Source: Noviluteimonas gilva | GTDB lineage: Bacteria > Pseudomonadota > Gammaproteobacteria > Xanthomonadales > Xanthomonadaceae | Length of the DNA: 64,000 bases | Assembly: GCF_009740395.1 (NCBI RefSeq) | Contig: NZ_WOXT01000001.1 | Span: 492,464 to 556,463, forward strand | Direction: 5' to 3' | Shown here: piece after piece, positions 37,270 through 45,141 of the stretch | Numbering within the stretch: position 1 is the first letter of the stretch | How the letters are laid out: each line of letters opens with the position of its first letter | Notes under the pieces: generated by a model | Told to the model about the DNA's origin: nothing | Seen by the model: the letters and a program-made list of their open reading frames with translations, nothing else | Databases searched by the model: none | Made by a program: the position numbers and the translations under genes

Positions 37270-37594
37270 ACACCTTGAGAATTACGCCAAGCACCGCGTC
37301 GCGTTGTTGCAGCAATGCGTTGTTCCAGAACCGCAGGACACGATACCCGTTTGTCTCCATCCGACGTGTACGCAAGGCGTCGTACGCGCGTGCGTCCGCA
37401 TGCTGGCTGCCATCCAACTCGACGACGACGCGTGCTTCAACGCAGGCGAAGTCGGCAATGTAGCCGGCGATCGGATACTGCCTCCTGAAACGATGACCAC
37501 CGAGGCGGCGAGCGCGCAGGTGACGCCAGAGCCTGCGTTCGCAAAGCGTTGCGTTGTTGCGAAGTAGGCGGGCGTGGATCCAGATGGGCTGCAT
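37250..37594 (-). CDS. DUF559 family endonuclease-like protein
   Basis: The 114-residue protein has the DUF559 pattern: RNNATLCERRLWRHLRARRLGG, HRFRRQYPIAGYIADF, the nuclease-like acidic core VVELDGSQH, and YRVLRFWNNALLQQRD near the C-terminus. These small proteins share the fold of very-short-patch repair endonucleases (PD-(D/E)xK superfamily) and are often found singly in genomes; the biological target is unknown. The ATG at 37594 is the start; truC begins inside its last codons. A tandem pair of the repeat palindrome lies upstream. Confidence 0.82.
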   Translation of the reverse strand: MQPIWIHARLLRNNATLCERRLWRHLRARRLGGHRFRRQYPIAGYIADFACVEARVVVELDGSQHADARAYDALRTRRMETNGYRVLRFWNNALLQQRDAVLGVILKVCDERAR

Positions 37595-37679
37595 CTGAGC
37601 AGCATGGTTGCGATGCGCGATCGTTGTCTGTCGGGGAAAACTGATTTTGCGCGCTGAAGTCGACTCGACCCCTCCCCAG

Positions 37680-37742
37680 CCCTCCCCTGCCTTCGCAGGG
37701 GAGGGAGCACTCCCAGCCCTCCCCTGCCTTCGCAGGGGAGGG
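37680..37742. repeat. REP-like palindrome, tandem copies 3 and 4
   Basis: Two identical 26-base palindromes (CCCTCCCCTGC, CTTC loop, GCAGGGGAGGG) lie at 37680-37705 and 37717-37742 in direct tandem with a 37-base period, separated by AGCACTCCCAG. They fill the gap between ubiB and the DUF559 gene, which are on the same strand. The second copy overlaps no codons of ubiB, whose stop codon follows at 37747. Confidence 0.9.
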
Positions 37743-37746
37743 GGTA

Positions 37747-39417
37747 CTACTTCCTGCGTGGCCAGGCCGCCAGCAATGCCCACGCGCCGCCGAGCGCGGC
37801 GATCCACACGGCCGCGGGCAGGCCCACGATGCGCGGGCCGCCGGCTTCCATGCCGTAGAGCACCGCGGCGACGACCAGCAAACCGGTACCCAGGATCGCG
37901 GAGATCGTGCGGCGTTGCGCGCCGCGGATCATCTGCGTGAGGTCGCGGATGTCCTGCGAACGCATCTGCAACGAGTGCTGGCCTTCGACCTGTTGCGTCA
38001 ACCACGAGTGCAGCAAACGCGGCATCTCCGGCGCGCGCGTCACCATTTCGGGCAGGCGCTTGCGGAACTCGGCCATCAGCTGTTGCGGGCTGTAGCGCTC
38101 GACGAGGATGCGTTCGAGCACCGGGCGCGCGACGGCCCAGATGTCGATGTCCGGGTCGAGTTGGCGGCCGACGCCTTCGATGTTCAACAGCGTCTTCTGC
38201 AGCAGGATCAACTGCGGCTGCAACGTTAGTTCGTAACGCTGCGCGGTGCGGAACAGCTTGAGCAGCACTTCGGCCAGCGAGATCTCGGACAAGGGCCGCG
38301 TGAAGTACGGCTCGCACACGGCGCGCGTGGCGGCTTCGAGCTCGTCGATGCGGATGTGCGACGGCATCCAGCCGGCCTGCACGTGCAGCTCGGCGATGCG
38401 GCGATAGTCGCGGTTGAAGATCGCCATGAAGTTTTCCGCGAGGTAGTACTGATCCTCGCTGGACAGCTGGCCCATGATGCCGAAGTCGAGCGCGATGTAG
38501 CGCGGGTCGGTCTTGCGGCCTGCATCGACCCAGATGTTGCCGGCGTGCGCATCGGCGTGGAAGAAGTTGTCGCGGAAGACCTGCTGGTAGAACACGCGCA
38601 CGCCTTTCGCCGCGAGCGCCTTGCGGTCGATGCCGGCGGCGTCGAGCGCGGCGATGTCGTCGCTCGGGATGCCGCGCACGCGCTCCATCGTCAGCGCGCG
38701 TTCGGCGGTGTGCGACCAGATCGGCTCGGGCACGTAGAGATCGTTCGAATCGAGCCAATTGCGTCGAAGCACCGACGCATTCGCTGCTTCGCGCTGCAGA
38801 TCGAGTTCGGCCGCCAGCGTGTTTTCGATCTCCGCGACGATCTCGCGCGGGCGGATCTTGTCGGCGGACGGATGCGTTCGGTCGACGAGCGCGGCGATCG
38901 ACTTCAACAGCGAGATGTCGCCGCGGATCTGCTTCTCGATATCGGGGCGCAACACCTTGACCACGACTTCGCGCGGCGGCGCATCGCCCACTGCGTGCAG
39001 CGTGGCGGCATGCACCTGCGCGATCGACGCGGAGGCCAGCGGCGTCGTGTCGAAACTCGCGAATGCGACGTCGATCGAACGCCCCAGCGATTGTTCGATC
39101 AGCACGCGCGCGGTGTTGCCATCGAACGGCGCGACGCGATCCTGCAGCAGCGTGAGTTCCTCGGCCACGTCGGGCGGCACGAGGTCGCGGCGCGTGGACA
39201 GGATCTGGCCGAACTTGACGAAGATCGGGCCGAGTTCCTGCAGCGCCAGGCGCAAACGCACGCCGCGCGATTGACACGCGATCTCGCGCGACGCACGCGG
39301 CACGAACGGACGCATCAAGCGCAGCCAGCGTTCGGCCGGCGTGTCGTCCAGCAGATCGTCGAGGCGATAGCGCAGCAGCACGCGACCGATGCGCGCGGCG
39401 CGCAGCACGGGCGTCAT
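37747..39417 (-). CDS. ubiB: UbiB atypical kinase for ubiquinone biosynthesis
   Basis: The 556-residue protein is of the ABC1/ADCK family: the KxGQ motif in [16 protein letters not shown], the Ala-rich loop SASIAQVH, the [22 protein letters not shown] and DFGIMGQL kinase-like segments, and two C-terminal membrane helices. UbiB is needed for ubiquinone synthesis, probably as an ATPase supporting extraction of membrane intermediates. The ATG overlaps the ubiJ stop (ATGA). Transcription would read into the tandem palindromes just downstream. Confidence 0.94.
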   Translation of the reverse strand: MTPVLRAARIGRVLLRYRLDDLLDDTPAERWLRLMRPFVPRASREIACQSRGVRLRLALQELGPIFVKFGQILSTRRDLVPPDVAEELTLLQDRVAPFDGNTARVLIEQSLGRSIDVAFASFDTTPLASASIAQVHAATLHAVGDAPPREVVVKVLRPDIEKQIRGDISLLKSIAALVDRTHPSADKIRPREIVAEIENTLAAELDLQREAANASVLRRNWLDSNDLYVPEPIWSHTAERALTMERVRGIPSDDIAALDAAGIDRKALAAKGVRVFYQQVFRDNFFHADAHAGNIWVDAGRKTDPRYIALDFGIMGQLSSEDQYYLAENFMAIFNRDYRRIAELHVQAGWMPSHIRIDELEAATRAVCEPYFTRPLSEISLAEVLLKLFRTAQRYELTLQPQLILLQKTLLNIEGVGRQLDPDIDIWAVARPVLERILVERYSPQQLMAEFRKRLPEMVTRAPEMPRLLHSWLTQQVEGQHSLQMRSQDIRDLTQMIRGAQRRTISAILGTGLLVVAAVLYGMEAGGPRIVGLPAAVWIAALGGAWALLAAWPRRK

Positions 39418-40058
39418 GCGACGCCTCCGCGGACTTTCAGGCGGCGTACGCGTGCGGAGAGACGTTCGACGTCGTCGCGCAGGTGATCGACGTCGTCGAG
39501 GAACGCATGCAGTTCGGCCTTCGCGACGACATCGCGCGATTCTTCGGTGACGTATTCGGCCGCGCTGCCGGCGACGCTCTTGCCCGCGGCCTTCGCTTCG
39601 CGCAACGCGGCGGCGACGCCCTTGGCGACCTGCACGCCGAGGATTTCGCCGAAGACCGAGACGAAGGGCTGCTGCCAATCCGGATCGAAGCGTTCGGCCA
39701 TGCGTTGCAGACGGCGCGCGAGATCCGCATCGCCCGACACGCGCACGCGACCGACCGGCGGTGCGTCTTCGCGCTTGAAGAACGGCAGTTGCGAAATCAA
39801 TCCGCCGATCGTGCCGCGCACGCCGAGGTCGGGTTCGCGCGCCACGTCGGCCGGGCCGACGACCAGGCGCTCGCCTTCCACGCGGACTTCCGCGGCCAGC
39901 GCGGGCGCTTCGACCGCGAGCTGGATGCGGCGGCCGTCGAGTGGCTTGAGCGCGGCGCGCGTGTCGGGATCCAGCGCGAGCGCGCGATTGAGCGCAGCCT
40001 CGAGCGCACGCCCGGCGTGTTGGCGCCAGTTGAAGCCGTCGGGGGTCGAGGCGGTCAT
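39414..40058 (-). CDS. ubiJ: Ubiquinone biosynthesis accessory factor UbiJ (SCP2 domain)
   Basis: The 214-residue protein has an N-terminal SCP2-like sterol-carrier fold ([19 protein letters not shown], then [16 protein letters not shown], then [14 protein letters not shown]) and a charged C-terminal helical tail ([23 protein letters not shown]). UbiJ binds lipids and, with UbiK, organises the ubiquinone synthesis complex. It is translationally coupled to ubiB. UbiK is encoded at 14.7 kb, so all three accessory/assembly genes are in the window, at two places. Confidence 0.9.
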   Translation of the reverse strand: MTASTPDGFNWRQHAGRALEAALNRALALDPDTRAALKPLDGRRIQLAVEAPALAAEVRVEGERLVVGPADVAREPDLGVRGTIGGLISQLPFFKREDAPPVGRVRVSGDADLARRLQRMAERFDPDWQQPFVSVFGEILGVQVAKGVAAALREAKAAGKSVAGSAAEYVTEESRDVVAKAELHAFLDDVDHLRDDVERLSARVRRLKVRGGVA

Positions 40059-40068
40059 GCCGTCGATT

Positions 40069-41067
40069 CTAGCGGAGGCGCGCGTGAGCTTCGGCCAGAT
40101 GGCGCAGGCCATCGAGGATGGTGACCTTGGGGACGTAGCCGAAGTCGCGCGTGGCCGGGCCCATGTCGTACCAGTGCGCGGTGGCGAGCTGTTCGGCCAG
40201 GAAGCGCGTCAGCGGCGGCTCGCCGCGCAAGGGGAGCATCGACCAGGCGGTCTCGCACACGGCGCCGATCGCGTAGGCCGTGCGGAAGGACAGGTGTTTA
40301 TCCACCGTGGGCGCGCCCACCGCGCGCAGCAATGCATTCACCAGCTTGGCCGCCTCCATGGGTTCGCCGTTGCTGATGAAGTACGCGCGGCCCGCGCACG
40401 CGGCGCCCGGCACGAGATGGTGGAAGGCATCGATGTGCGCCTGCGCGGCATTGTCGATGTAGGTCGTATCGATCAGGTTCTCGCCGCTGCCGACGATGCG
40501 CAGCCTGCCGGCGCGCGCGCGATCGGCCAGGCGCGGAACGAGTTGGTTGTCGCCCGGGCCCCAGATCAGGCGCGGGCGCAATGCGACGGTCGCGAGGTTC
40601 GCGTCGTTGGCCGCGAGCACTTCCTGCTCGGCGATCGTCTTCGTCGTCGCGTAGGCGGCCTTGAACCCGGAACCGTAAGGCACGGTGTCGGCGGTACCGC
40701 CTTCGACCGGATGCGTTGCGCGATGCGTGACGCTCGGCGTCGAGGTGTACACCAGGCGTGCGATGCCGTGCGTGCGGCAGGCATCGAGCACGTTGCGCGT
40801 GCCGAGCACGTTCGCGCGGAAGTAGTCGTCGTACGGGCCCCACGCGCCGGCCTTCGCCGCATTGTGGAAGATCGCGCCGACGCCCTGCGCGGCGTTGACC
40901 ATCGCATCGCGGTCCGCGAGATCGCCCTGCACCTGGTGCACGCCCAGCGCATCGAGCGCCGGATAGAGCCCGCGATTGAAGCTGACGACGTCGAACCCGC
41001 GCTCGACGAGGTTGCGGCACAGCGCCTGCCCGAGGAATCCACCACCGCCGGTGACCAGGACTTTCAT
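40069..41067 (-). CDS. oleD: 2-alkyl-3-oxoalkanoate reductase OleD
   Basis: The 332-residue protein is an extended-type SDR with the cofactor motif [15 protein letters not shown] and YATTK (Tyr and Lys of the active site). As the fourth gene in oleA-oleB-oleC-oleD order it is OleD, which reduces the 2-alkyl-3-keto acid made by OleA to the beta-hydroxy acid, with NADPH. The ATG at 41067 overlaps the oleC stop. It is convergent with nothing and lies 10 bp from ubiJ's start, on the same strand. Confidence 0.92.
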   Translation of the reverse strand: MKVLVTGGGGFLGQALCRNLVERGFDVVSFNRGLYPALDALGVHQVQGDLADRDAMVNAAQGVGAIFHNAAKAGAWGPYDDYFRANVLGTRNVLDACRTHGIARLVYTSTPSVTHRATHPVEGGTADTVPYGSGFKAAYATTKTIAEQEVLAANDANLATVALRPRLIWGPGDNQLVPRLADRARAGRLRIVGSGENLIDTTYIDNAAQAHIDAFHHLVPGAACAGRAYFISNGEPMEAAKLVNALLRAVGAPTVDKHLSFRTAYAIGAVCETAWSMLPLRGEPPLTRFLAEQLATAHWYDMGPATRDFGYVPKVTILDGLRHLAEAHARLR

Positions 41068-42701
41068 GCGCGTCCCTTCAGTTTGTTCGCCGCCCACACG
41101 GCCAGCTTCTCACGCCCGATCTTGGCGTTGTGGCGGATGTCGACGGGGAAGCCGGGGTGCGGCAGGAAGTGCTGGATTTTCGCGGTGTGGACGTGGCCTT
41201 CGGCGATGTGGCGGAGTTCGTGCGCGACATCGGCGCCGTCGCTGCCGGCGGCAAGCTCATAGCAGAGTACCGGCGTTTGCGCGCCCTTCGTTCCGATGCC
41301 GACCAACGCCGTGCGCTTGACGCTCGGATGCAGGTTGAAGATCGGTTCGACCTGTTCGGTGCAGAGCGTCGCCGTGTCGTCGATCACCACGCGCTGCGTC
41401 TTGCGCCCGCAGAACCACAGGCGCCCCTCCCCATCGATCCAACCCAGGTCGCCCATGCGATGCACGATGCGTTCACCGCTCGCGGTGACCTCGCGGATCT
41501 TCGAAAGCTTCGTCGCGGCGTCGCGCCGGAAATACGTGTCGGTCGCCGTCGGACCGGCGACGGTGATCTCGCCAACCTGTCCCGGCTTCACGAGCAACGC
41601 ATCGGACCAGTGTTCGATCGCGTCGTCGTCGATCTGGATGATGCGAACTTCGTTCGGCGGCACCGGGCGGCCGACGCAAGTGCCTGCGCCGTGCTCGGTC
41701 GCTTCGCGCGTGGCCTGCAATTCGCGGCCTTCGATCACGCTGACGGGCAGGCATTCGGTGGCGCCGTAGGGCGTCCAGAGTTGCGCATCGTCGGGCAACA
41801 GTTCGCGCATGCGCGCGACGACATCCGGCGGCACCGGCGCACCGGCGGACAACACGCGCTTCACCGTCGGCAGATGCGCGCCGTGTCTTGCAAGCACTGC
41901 GACCAGCGCAGGCGAACCGAACAACTGCGTCACGCCGAAGCGTTCGATCGCCTGCAGCAAGCGCCGCGGATCCGCTTTCGCCGGTCGCGTGGGATCCATG
42001 TCGGGAATGATCGACGTGACACCGAGCGCGGGATCGAACAACGCGAACGGCGGGAATGTCGGCAGATCGACACCGCCGGCTTCCAGCCCGAACGCATCGC
42101 GCAACATGCCGACCTGCGCGACGAAATGGCGATGGCGATACACCACGCCCTTCGGCACGCCGGTCGAGCCGCTGGTGAAGAGGATCGCGGCGACGTCGTC
42201 GGGTTGCGTGTCGGCGAGTTGCGGGCCAGCGTTGGCGCCGTCGCGCTCGATGTCGGCGAGCGTCGCGTCCGACAGGATCGCGCGGCGACCGGTGGTGATG
42301 CGGATATAGGCGCTCGGCGCCCAGCGCAGCAACACGCGCGCGAAATTCGCGAGCGGAATGCCGATGAACGCATCGGGTGCGGCTTCGTCCAGGCACTGCT
42401 TCAGCGCGCGCTTGTCGATGCCCGGATCCACCAGCACCGGCACCGCGCCCGCCTTGAACAGCGCGAACATCAGCAGGAAAAACTCGGGCGTCGGCCGCAC
42501 CATCACCACCGTGCGAGTGCCGCGCACGATGCCGCGACGCGCCAGGCCCGCGGCGATCGCATCGCTGCGGCGGTCGAGGTCGGCGTAGGTGATCGCGATG
42601 TCGTAACGGCCGTCGCGGCCCGGGCAACGCATCGCCACCTGCTCCCCACGCTCGCGTGCGAGCGCAGGCAGCGATGCGGCGATGTTGCAGGTGGCGCTCA
42701 C
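41064..42701 (-). CDS. oleC: Olefin beta-lactone synthetase OleC
   Basis: The 545-residue protein is an ANL-superfamily adenylating enzyme with the P-loop [17 protein letters not shown] (about residues 175-191), the A5-like TPYGATE and the A8-like [17 protein letters not shown]. OleC converts the beta-hydroxy acid from OleD to a beta-lactone using ATP. The ATG at 42701 overlaps the oleB stop, and the stop overlaps the oleD start, so the genes are translationally coupled. Confidence 0.93.
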   Translation of the reverse strand: MSATCNIAASLPALARERGEQVAMRCPGRDGRYDIAITYADLDRRSDAIAAGLARRGIVRGTRTVVMVRPTPEFFLLMFALFKAGAVPVLVDPGIDKRALKQCLDEAAPDAFIGIPLANFARVLLRWAPSAYIRITTGRRAILSDATLADIERDGANAGPQLADTQPDDVAAILFTSGSTGVPKGVVYRHRHFVAQVGMLRDAFGLEAGGVDLPTFPPFALFDPALGVTSIIPDMDPTRPAKADPRRLLQAIERFGVTQLFGSPALVAVLARHGAHLPTVKRVLSAGAPVPPDVVARMRELLPDDAQLWTPYGATECLPVSVIEGRELQATREATEHGAGTCVGRPVPPNEVRIIQIDDDAIEHWSDALLVKPGQVGEITVAGPTATDTYFRRDAATKLSKIREVTASGERIVHRMGDLGWIDGEGRLWFCGRKTQRVVIDDTATLCTEQVEPIFNLHPSVKRTALVGIGTKGAQTPVLCYELAAGSDGADVAHELRHIAEGHVHTAKIQHFLPHPGFPVDIRHNAKIGREKLAVWAANKLKGRA

Positions 42702-43603
42702 GTCAGCGGATGACGATCCAGGAACGTGCGGATGGCCGGCACGAGGACTTCATGTTTGTCCTCGAGCACGTAATGGTTGGCGTCGTCGAAGGCTTGCACT
42801 TCCGCATTCGGCCACGCGCGCGTGAACGTATCCAGGCAGTGCTTGTCGAACACGAAGTCGCGCAGGCCCCAGCCGATGAACGCGGGACGATTGGCGAAGG
42901 CCTGCAGCGCGCGGCCGCCGGCGGAGACGAGCTCCCATGCCGGATCGCCTTCGCGCAGCGGGATGTCCTGCACGAAGCGCAGGGTCGCGATGCGGTTGTC
43001 CCAGGTGTCGTACGGCGCGACGTAGGCGCGGCGCACGTCGGCCGGCATGCGGCGTTCGACGCCGACATACGACGCGATGCCCGAGAACGCGTTGAAACCT
43101 CGGATCGCGAACGCACCGAGTTTCGAATCGCGCCCGAGCGACAACTGCCACGGCATCGGCTTGGCGTCGGGCAGCGTGAACGTCGCGGTGTTGAGCACCA
43201 CCCAGCGCTTCACGCGCAGCGAGTGGCGCATCGCCCAACCCATGCCGATCATGCCGCCCCAATCGTGGACGGCGAGCGTCACCGGGCCATCGATGCCGAG
43301 CGACGTGAGCAATGTTTCGAGGTCATCGACGCGCGATTGCAGCGTGTAGCGATACGCCGCGTCGTCGGGCTTGTCCGACAGGCCCATGCCGACGTGGTCG
43401 GGCACGATGCAGCGATAGCGATCGCGCAGGCCGAGCACGAGATGGCGCCAGTAGTAACTCCACGACGGATTGCCGTGGAGCATGACCACCACTTCGCCGT
43501 CGCGCGGGCCTTCGTCGAGATACGACAGCGCGATGCCGTCGCGGATGGAGATCCGCTTCGGCGTGAACGGGTAGTCGGGGAACGGCTTGCCGTCCCGCTT
43601 CAC
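42698..43603 (-). CDS. oleB: Beta-lactone decarboxylase OleB (alpha/beta hydrolase)
   Basis: The 301-residue protein is a haloalkane dehalogenase-like alpha/beta hydrolase: HGNPSWSYYWR at the oxyanion region, the nucleophile Asp114 in VHDWGG, and a late His (NHYVLED). OleB decarboxylates the beta-lactone from OleC to give the internal olefin. It starts with a GTG that overlaps the oleA TGA (GTGA) and is read as LVKRDGKPFPDYPF; no ATG is suitable. Confidence 0.92.
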   Translation of the reverse strand: MKRDGKPFPDYPFTPKRISIRDGIALSYLDEGPRDGEVVVMLHGNPSWSYYWRHLVLGLRDRYRCIVPDHVGMGLSDKPDDAAYRYTLQSRVDDLETLLTSLGIDGPVTLAVHDWGGMIGMGWAMRHSLRVKRWVVLNTATFTLPDAKPMPWQLSLGRDSKLGAFAIRGFNAFSGIASYVGVERRMPADVRRAYVAPYDTWDNRIATLRFVQDIPLREGDPAWELVSAGGRALQAFANRPAFIGWGLRDFVFDKHCLDTFTRAWPNAEVQAFDDANHYVLEDKHEVLVPAIRTFLDRHPLT

Positions 43604-44616
43604 CAGACGACTTCTGCCATGGAGCAGTTCAGGCCCGAGCCGATGCCGAGCAGCGCGATGCGGCTGCCCTTCTTCAGGCGGCCCATCTCGCGCAGCTTGG
43701 ACAGCACGATCGGCACCGAAGCCGGACCGATGTTGCCGTGCTCGTTGAAGATGGTCAGCACCTTCTTCGGGTTGATGCCGAAGGCCTTCACGAAGGCCGC
43801 CGTGTGCACCTGGCTGACCTGGTGGATGACGAACTCGTCCATCTCGTCGGCGACCCAACCCAGCGCGATCTTCGCCGCGGCCCACGTCTTCTGCGCGAGC
43901 TTGAGGCCTTCGATCAGCAGCATGCGGGTGTCGGTGACCATGCGGTCGAGGTTGCCGCGGCACAGCTTGTTCCACTCGGTGGCCGCCCGCGTGACGCCGC
44001 CCTTGTAGCGCGGCGCGCCCGGGACGAGTTCGGCGCGCGCGAGCACCATCGCGGCGGCGCCGGAGCCCAGCGTCAGCGTCGCGACTTCATTCTTGAATTC
44101 TTCTGCGGTCGTTTCGGCGCGCAACAGGCGCTCGACGGTCCGCTCGTACGCAAGGTCGGCGGTCTCGCCGTCGACGACGAGCGCGTAGTCGATCTCGCCG
44201 CGTTCGATCATGCGGCTGGCGATGTCCATGCCGTTGAGGAACGCAAGGCACGCATTGGCCACGTCGAAGTTCTGGCACATGTCGGACAGGCCGAGGTTGC
44301 CGCTGACGATCGAAGCGGTCGACGGCTCCAGGAAATCGCGGCTCACCGACGTGTTGACGAGCAGGCCGACCTTGTTCGGGTCGATGCCGGCGTCGGCAAG
44401 CGCCTTCACCGCGGCGAGCGTCGCCGCGTCGGAAGCCAGCATGCCTTCATCCCACAAGCGGCGCGCATGGATGCCCGCGACGTCCTTCAACACGTCGGTC
44501 TTGATGCCGAGGCGATCGAGCGTGGGCTTGAGGCGGGCGTTGATTTCGTCCGAGCTCAATCGGCGCGGGGCGTCGACGTGGGCGAGGCCGGCGATGGCGA
44601 CGTGTTGGAACAACAT
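43600..44616 (-). CDS. oleA: Acyl-CoA condensing enzyme OleA
   Basis: The 338-residue thiolase-fold protein is closely similar to Xanthomonas campestris OleA, with the same length, start (MLFQ) and ending (GSGLNCSMAEVVW). It joins two long-chain acyl-CoAs in a Claisen condensation to make 2-alkyl-3-ketoalkanoate. The catalytic Cys is in DVANACLAFLNG (Cys123 here, called Cys143 in the structural literature), the His in FVIHQVS and the Asn in EHGNIGPAS. It is the first gene of the oleABCD operon. A GC-rich hairpin lies about 45 bases upstream of its start. Confidence 0.96.
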   Translation of the reverse strand: MLFQHVAIAGLAHVDAPRRLSSDEINARLKPTLDRLGIKTDVLKDVAGIHARRLWDEGMLASDAATLAAVKALADAGIDPNKVGLLVNTSVSRDFLEPSTASIVSGNLGLSDMCQNFDVANACLAFLNGMDIASRMIERGEIDYALVVDGETADLAYERTVERLLRAETTAEEFKNEVATLTLGSGAAAMVLARAELVPGAPRYKGGVTRAATEWNKLCRGNLDRMVTDTRMLLIEGLKLAQKTWAAAKIALGWVADEMDEFVIHQVSQVHTAAFVKAFGINPKKVLTIFNEHGNIGPASVPIVLSKLREMGRLKKGSRIALLGIGSGLNCSMAEVVW

Positions 44617-44832
44617 GGGCGATGCCTTGCAGGTTCGGAAGCGGGGCTTTGGTGCGAGTGCTCCGCGTACGGCAGCGTACTGCTGGTTCGCGGAGCCCGT
44701 CAGGATACCGGCTTCACCGCCGCTGCACACGGTTCGGGGCTGTCCCCGGGCCGCGATGGACCCGAGGATTCATGAAGTTGAGCGGTTCAGCCGGTTTGGG
44801 ACGGGGCGGGAACGGCTGTTACTTACCTGCTT

Positions 44833-45141
44833 TTACTTGCATTTCCAGGCCGCGTAACGCTGGCTGCCGTCGGCGGGCGGGCCGAGCGCCTGGACCGTGT
44901 CCGCGCCCAATCCGGGCGCTTCGTTGCGGGCCAGCGTCTCCAACTCGTCCTGCACGCGCAGGGCATTGCGGTCGTAGAAGGCGACGCTGTCCTTCACGGA
45001 CACCTCGACCTCGCCCCGCTTCTCGCACCCGGCGGGCACGCCCTGCACCACGGTCACCGCGCTCGCGCCCGGTGCCATGTGGACCCACGTGCACGCCGGA
45101 AGCGTGCACACCAGGGCGAGCGCCACGATCTTGAGGCGCAT
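44833..45141 (-). CDS. DUF4156 family small lipoprotein
   Basis: The 102-residue product has a signal peptide ending in a lipobox (LPAC; Cys16 or so), then a compact domain with VQGVPAGCEKRGEVEVSVKDSV, resembling DUF4156 envelope lipoproteins. Their function is unknown. The ATG at 45141 directly overlaps the stop of the M16 protease gene (TGATG), so the two are probably co-expressed; a GTG one codon earlier is possible. Confidence 0.7.
   Translation of the reverse strand: MRLKIVALALVCTLPACTWVHMAPGASAVTVVQGVPAGCEKRGEVEVSVKDSVAFYDRNALRVQDELETLARNEAPGLGADTVQALGPPADGSQRYAAWKCK

Noticed and set aside
37680-37742. Tandem palindromes as a possible CRISPR array
   Set aside because: There are only two units with an 11-base spacer, and the same palindrome occurs singly elsewhere. 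No cas genes are present.
44660-44696. Hairpin GCTCCGCG / CGCGGAGC upstream of oleA as a terminator or riboswitch
   Set aside because: It has no U-run and is not at a gene end, and no conserved riboswitch motif surrounds it. The 216-bp gap between oleA and the DUF4156 gene otherwise shows nothing clear.
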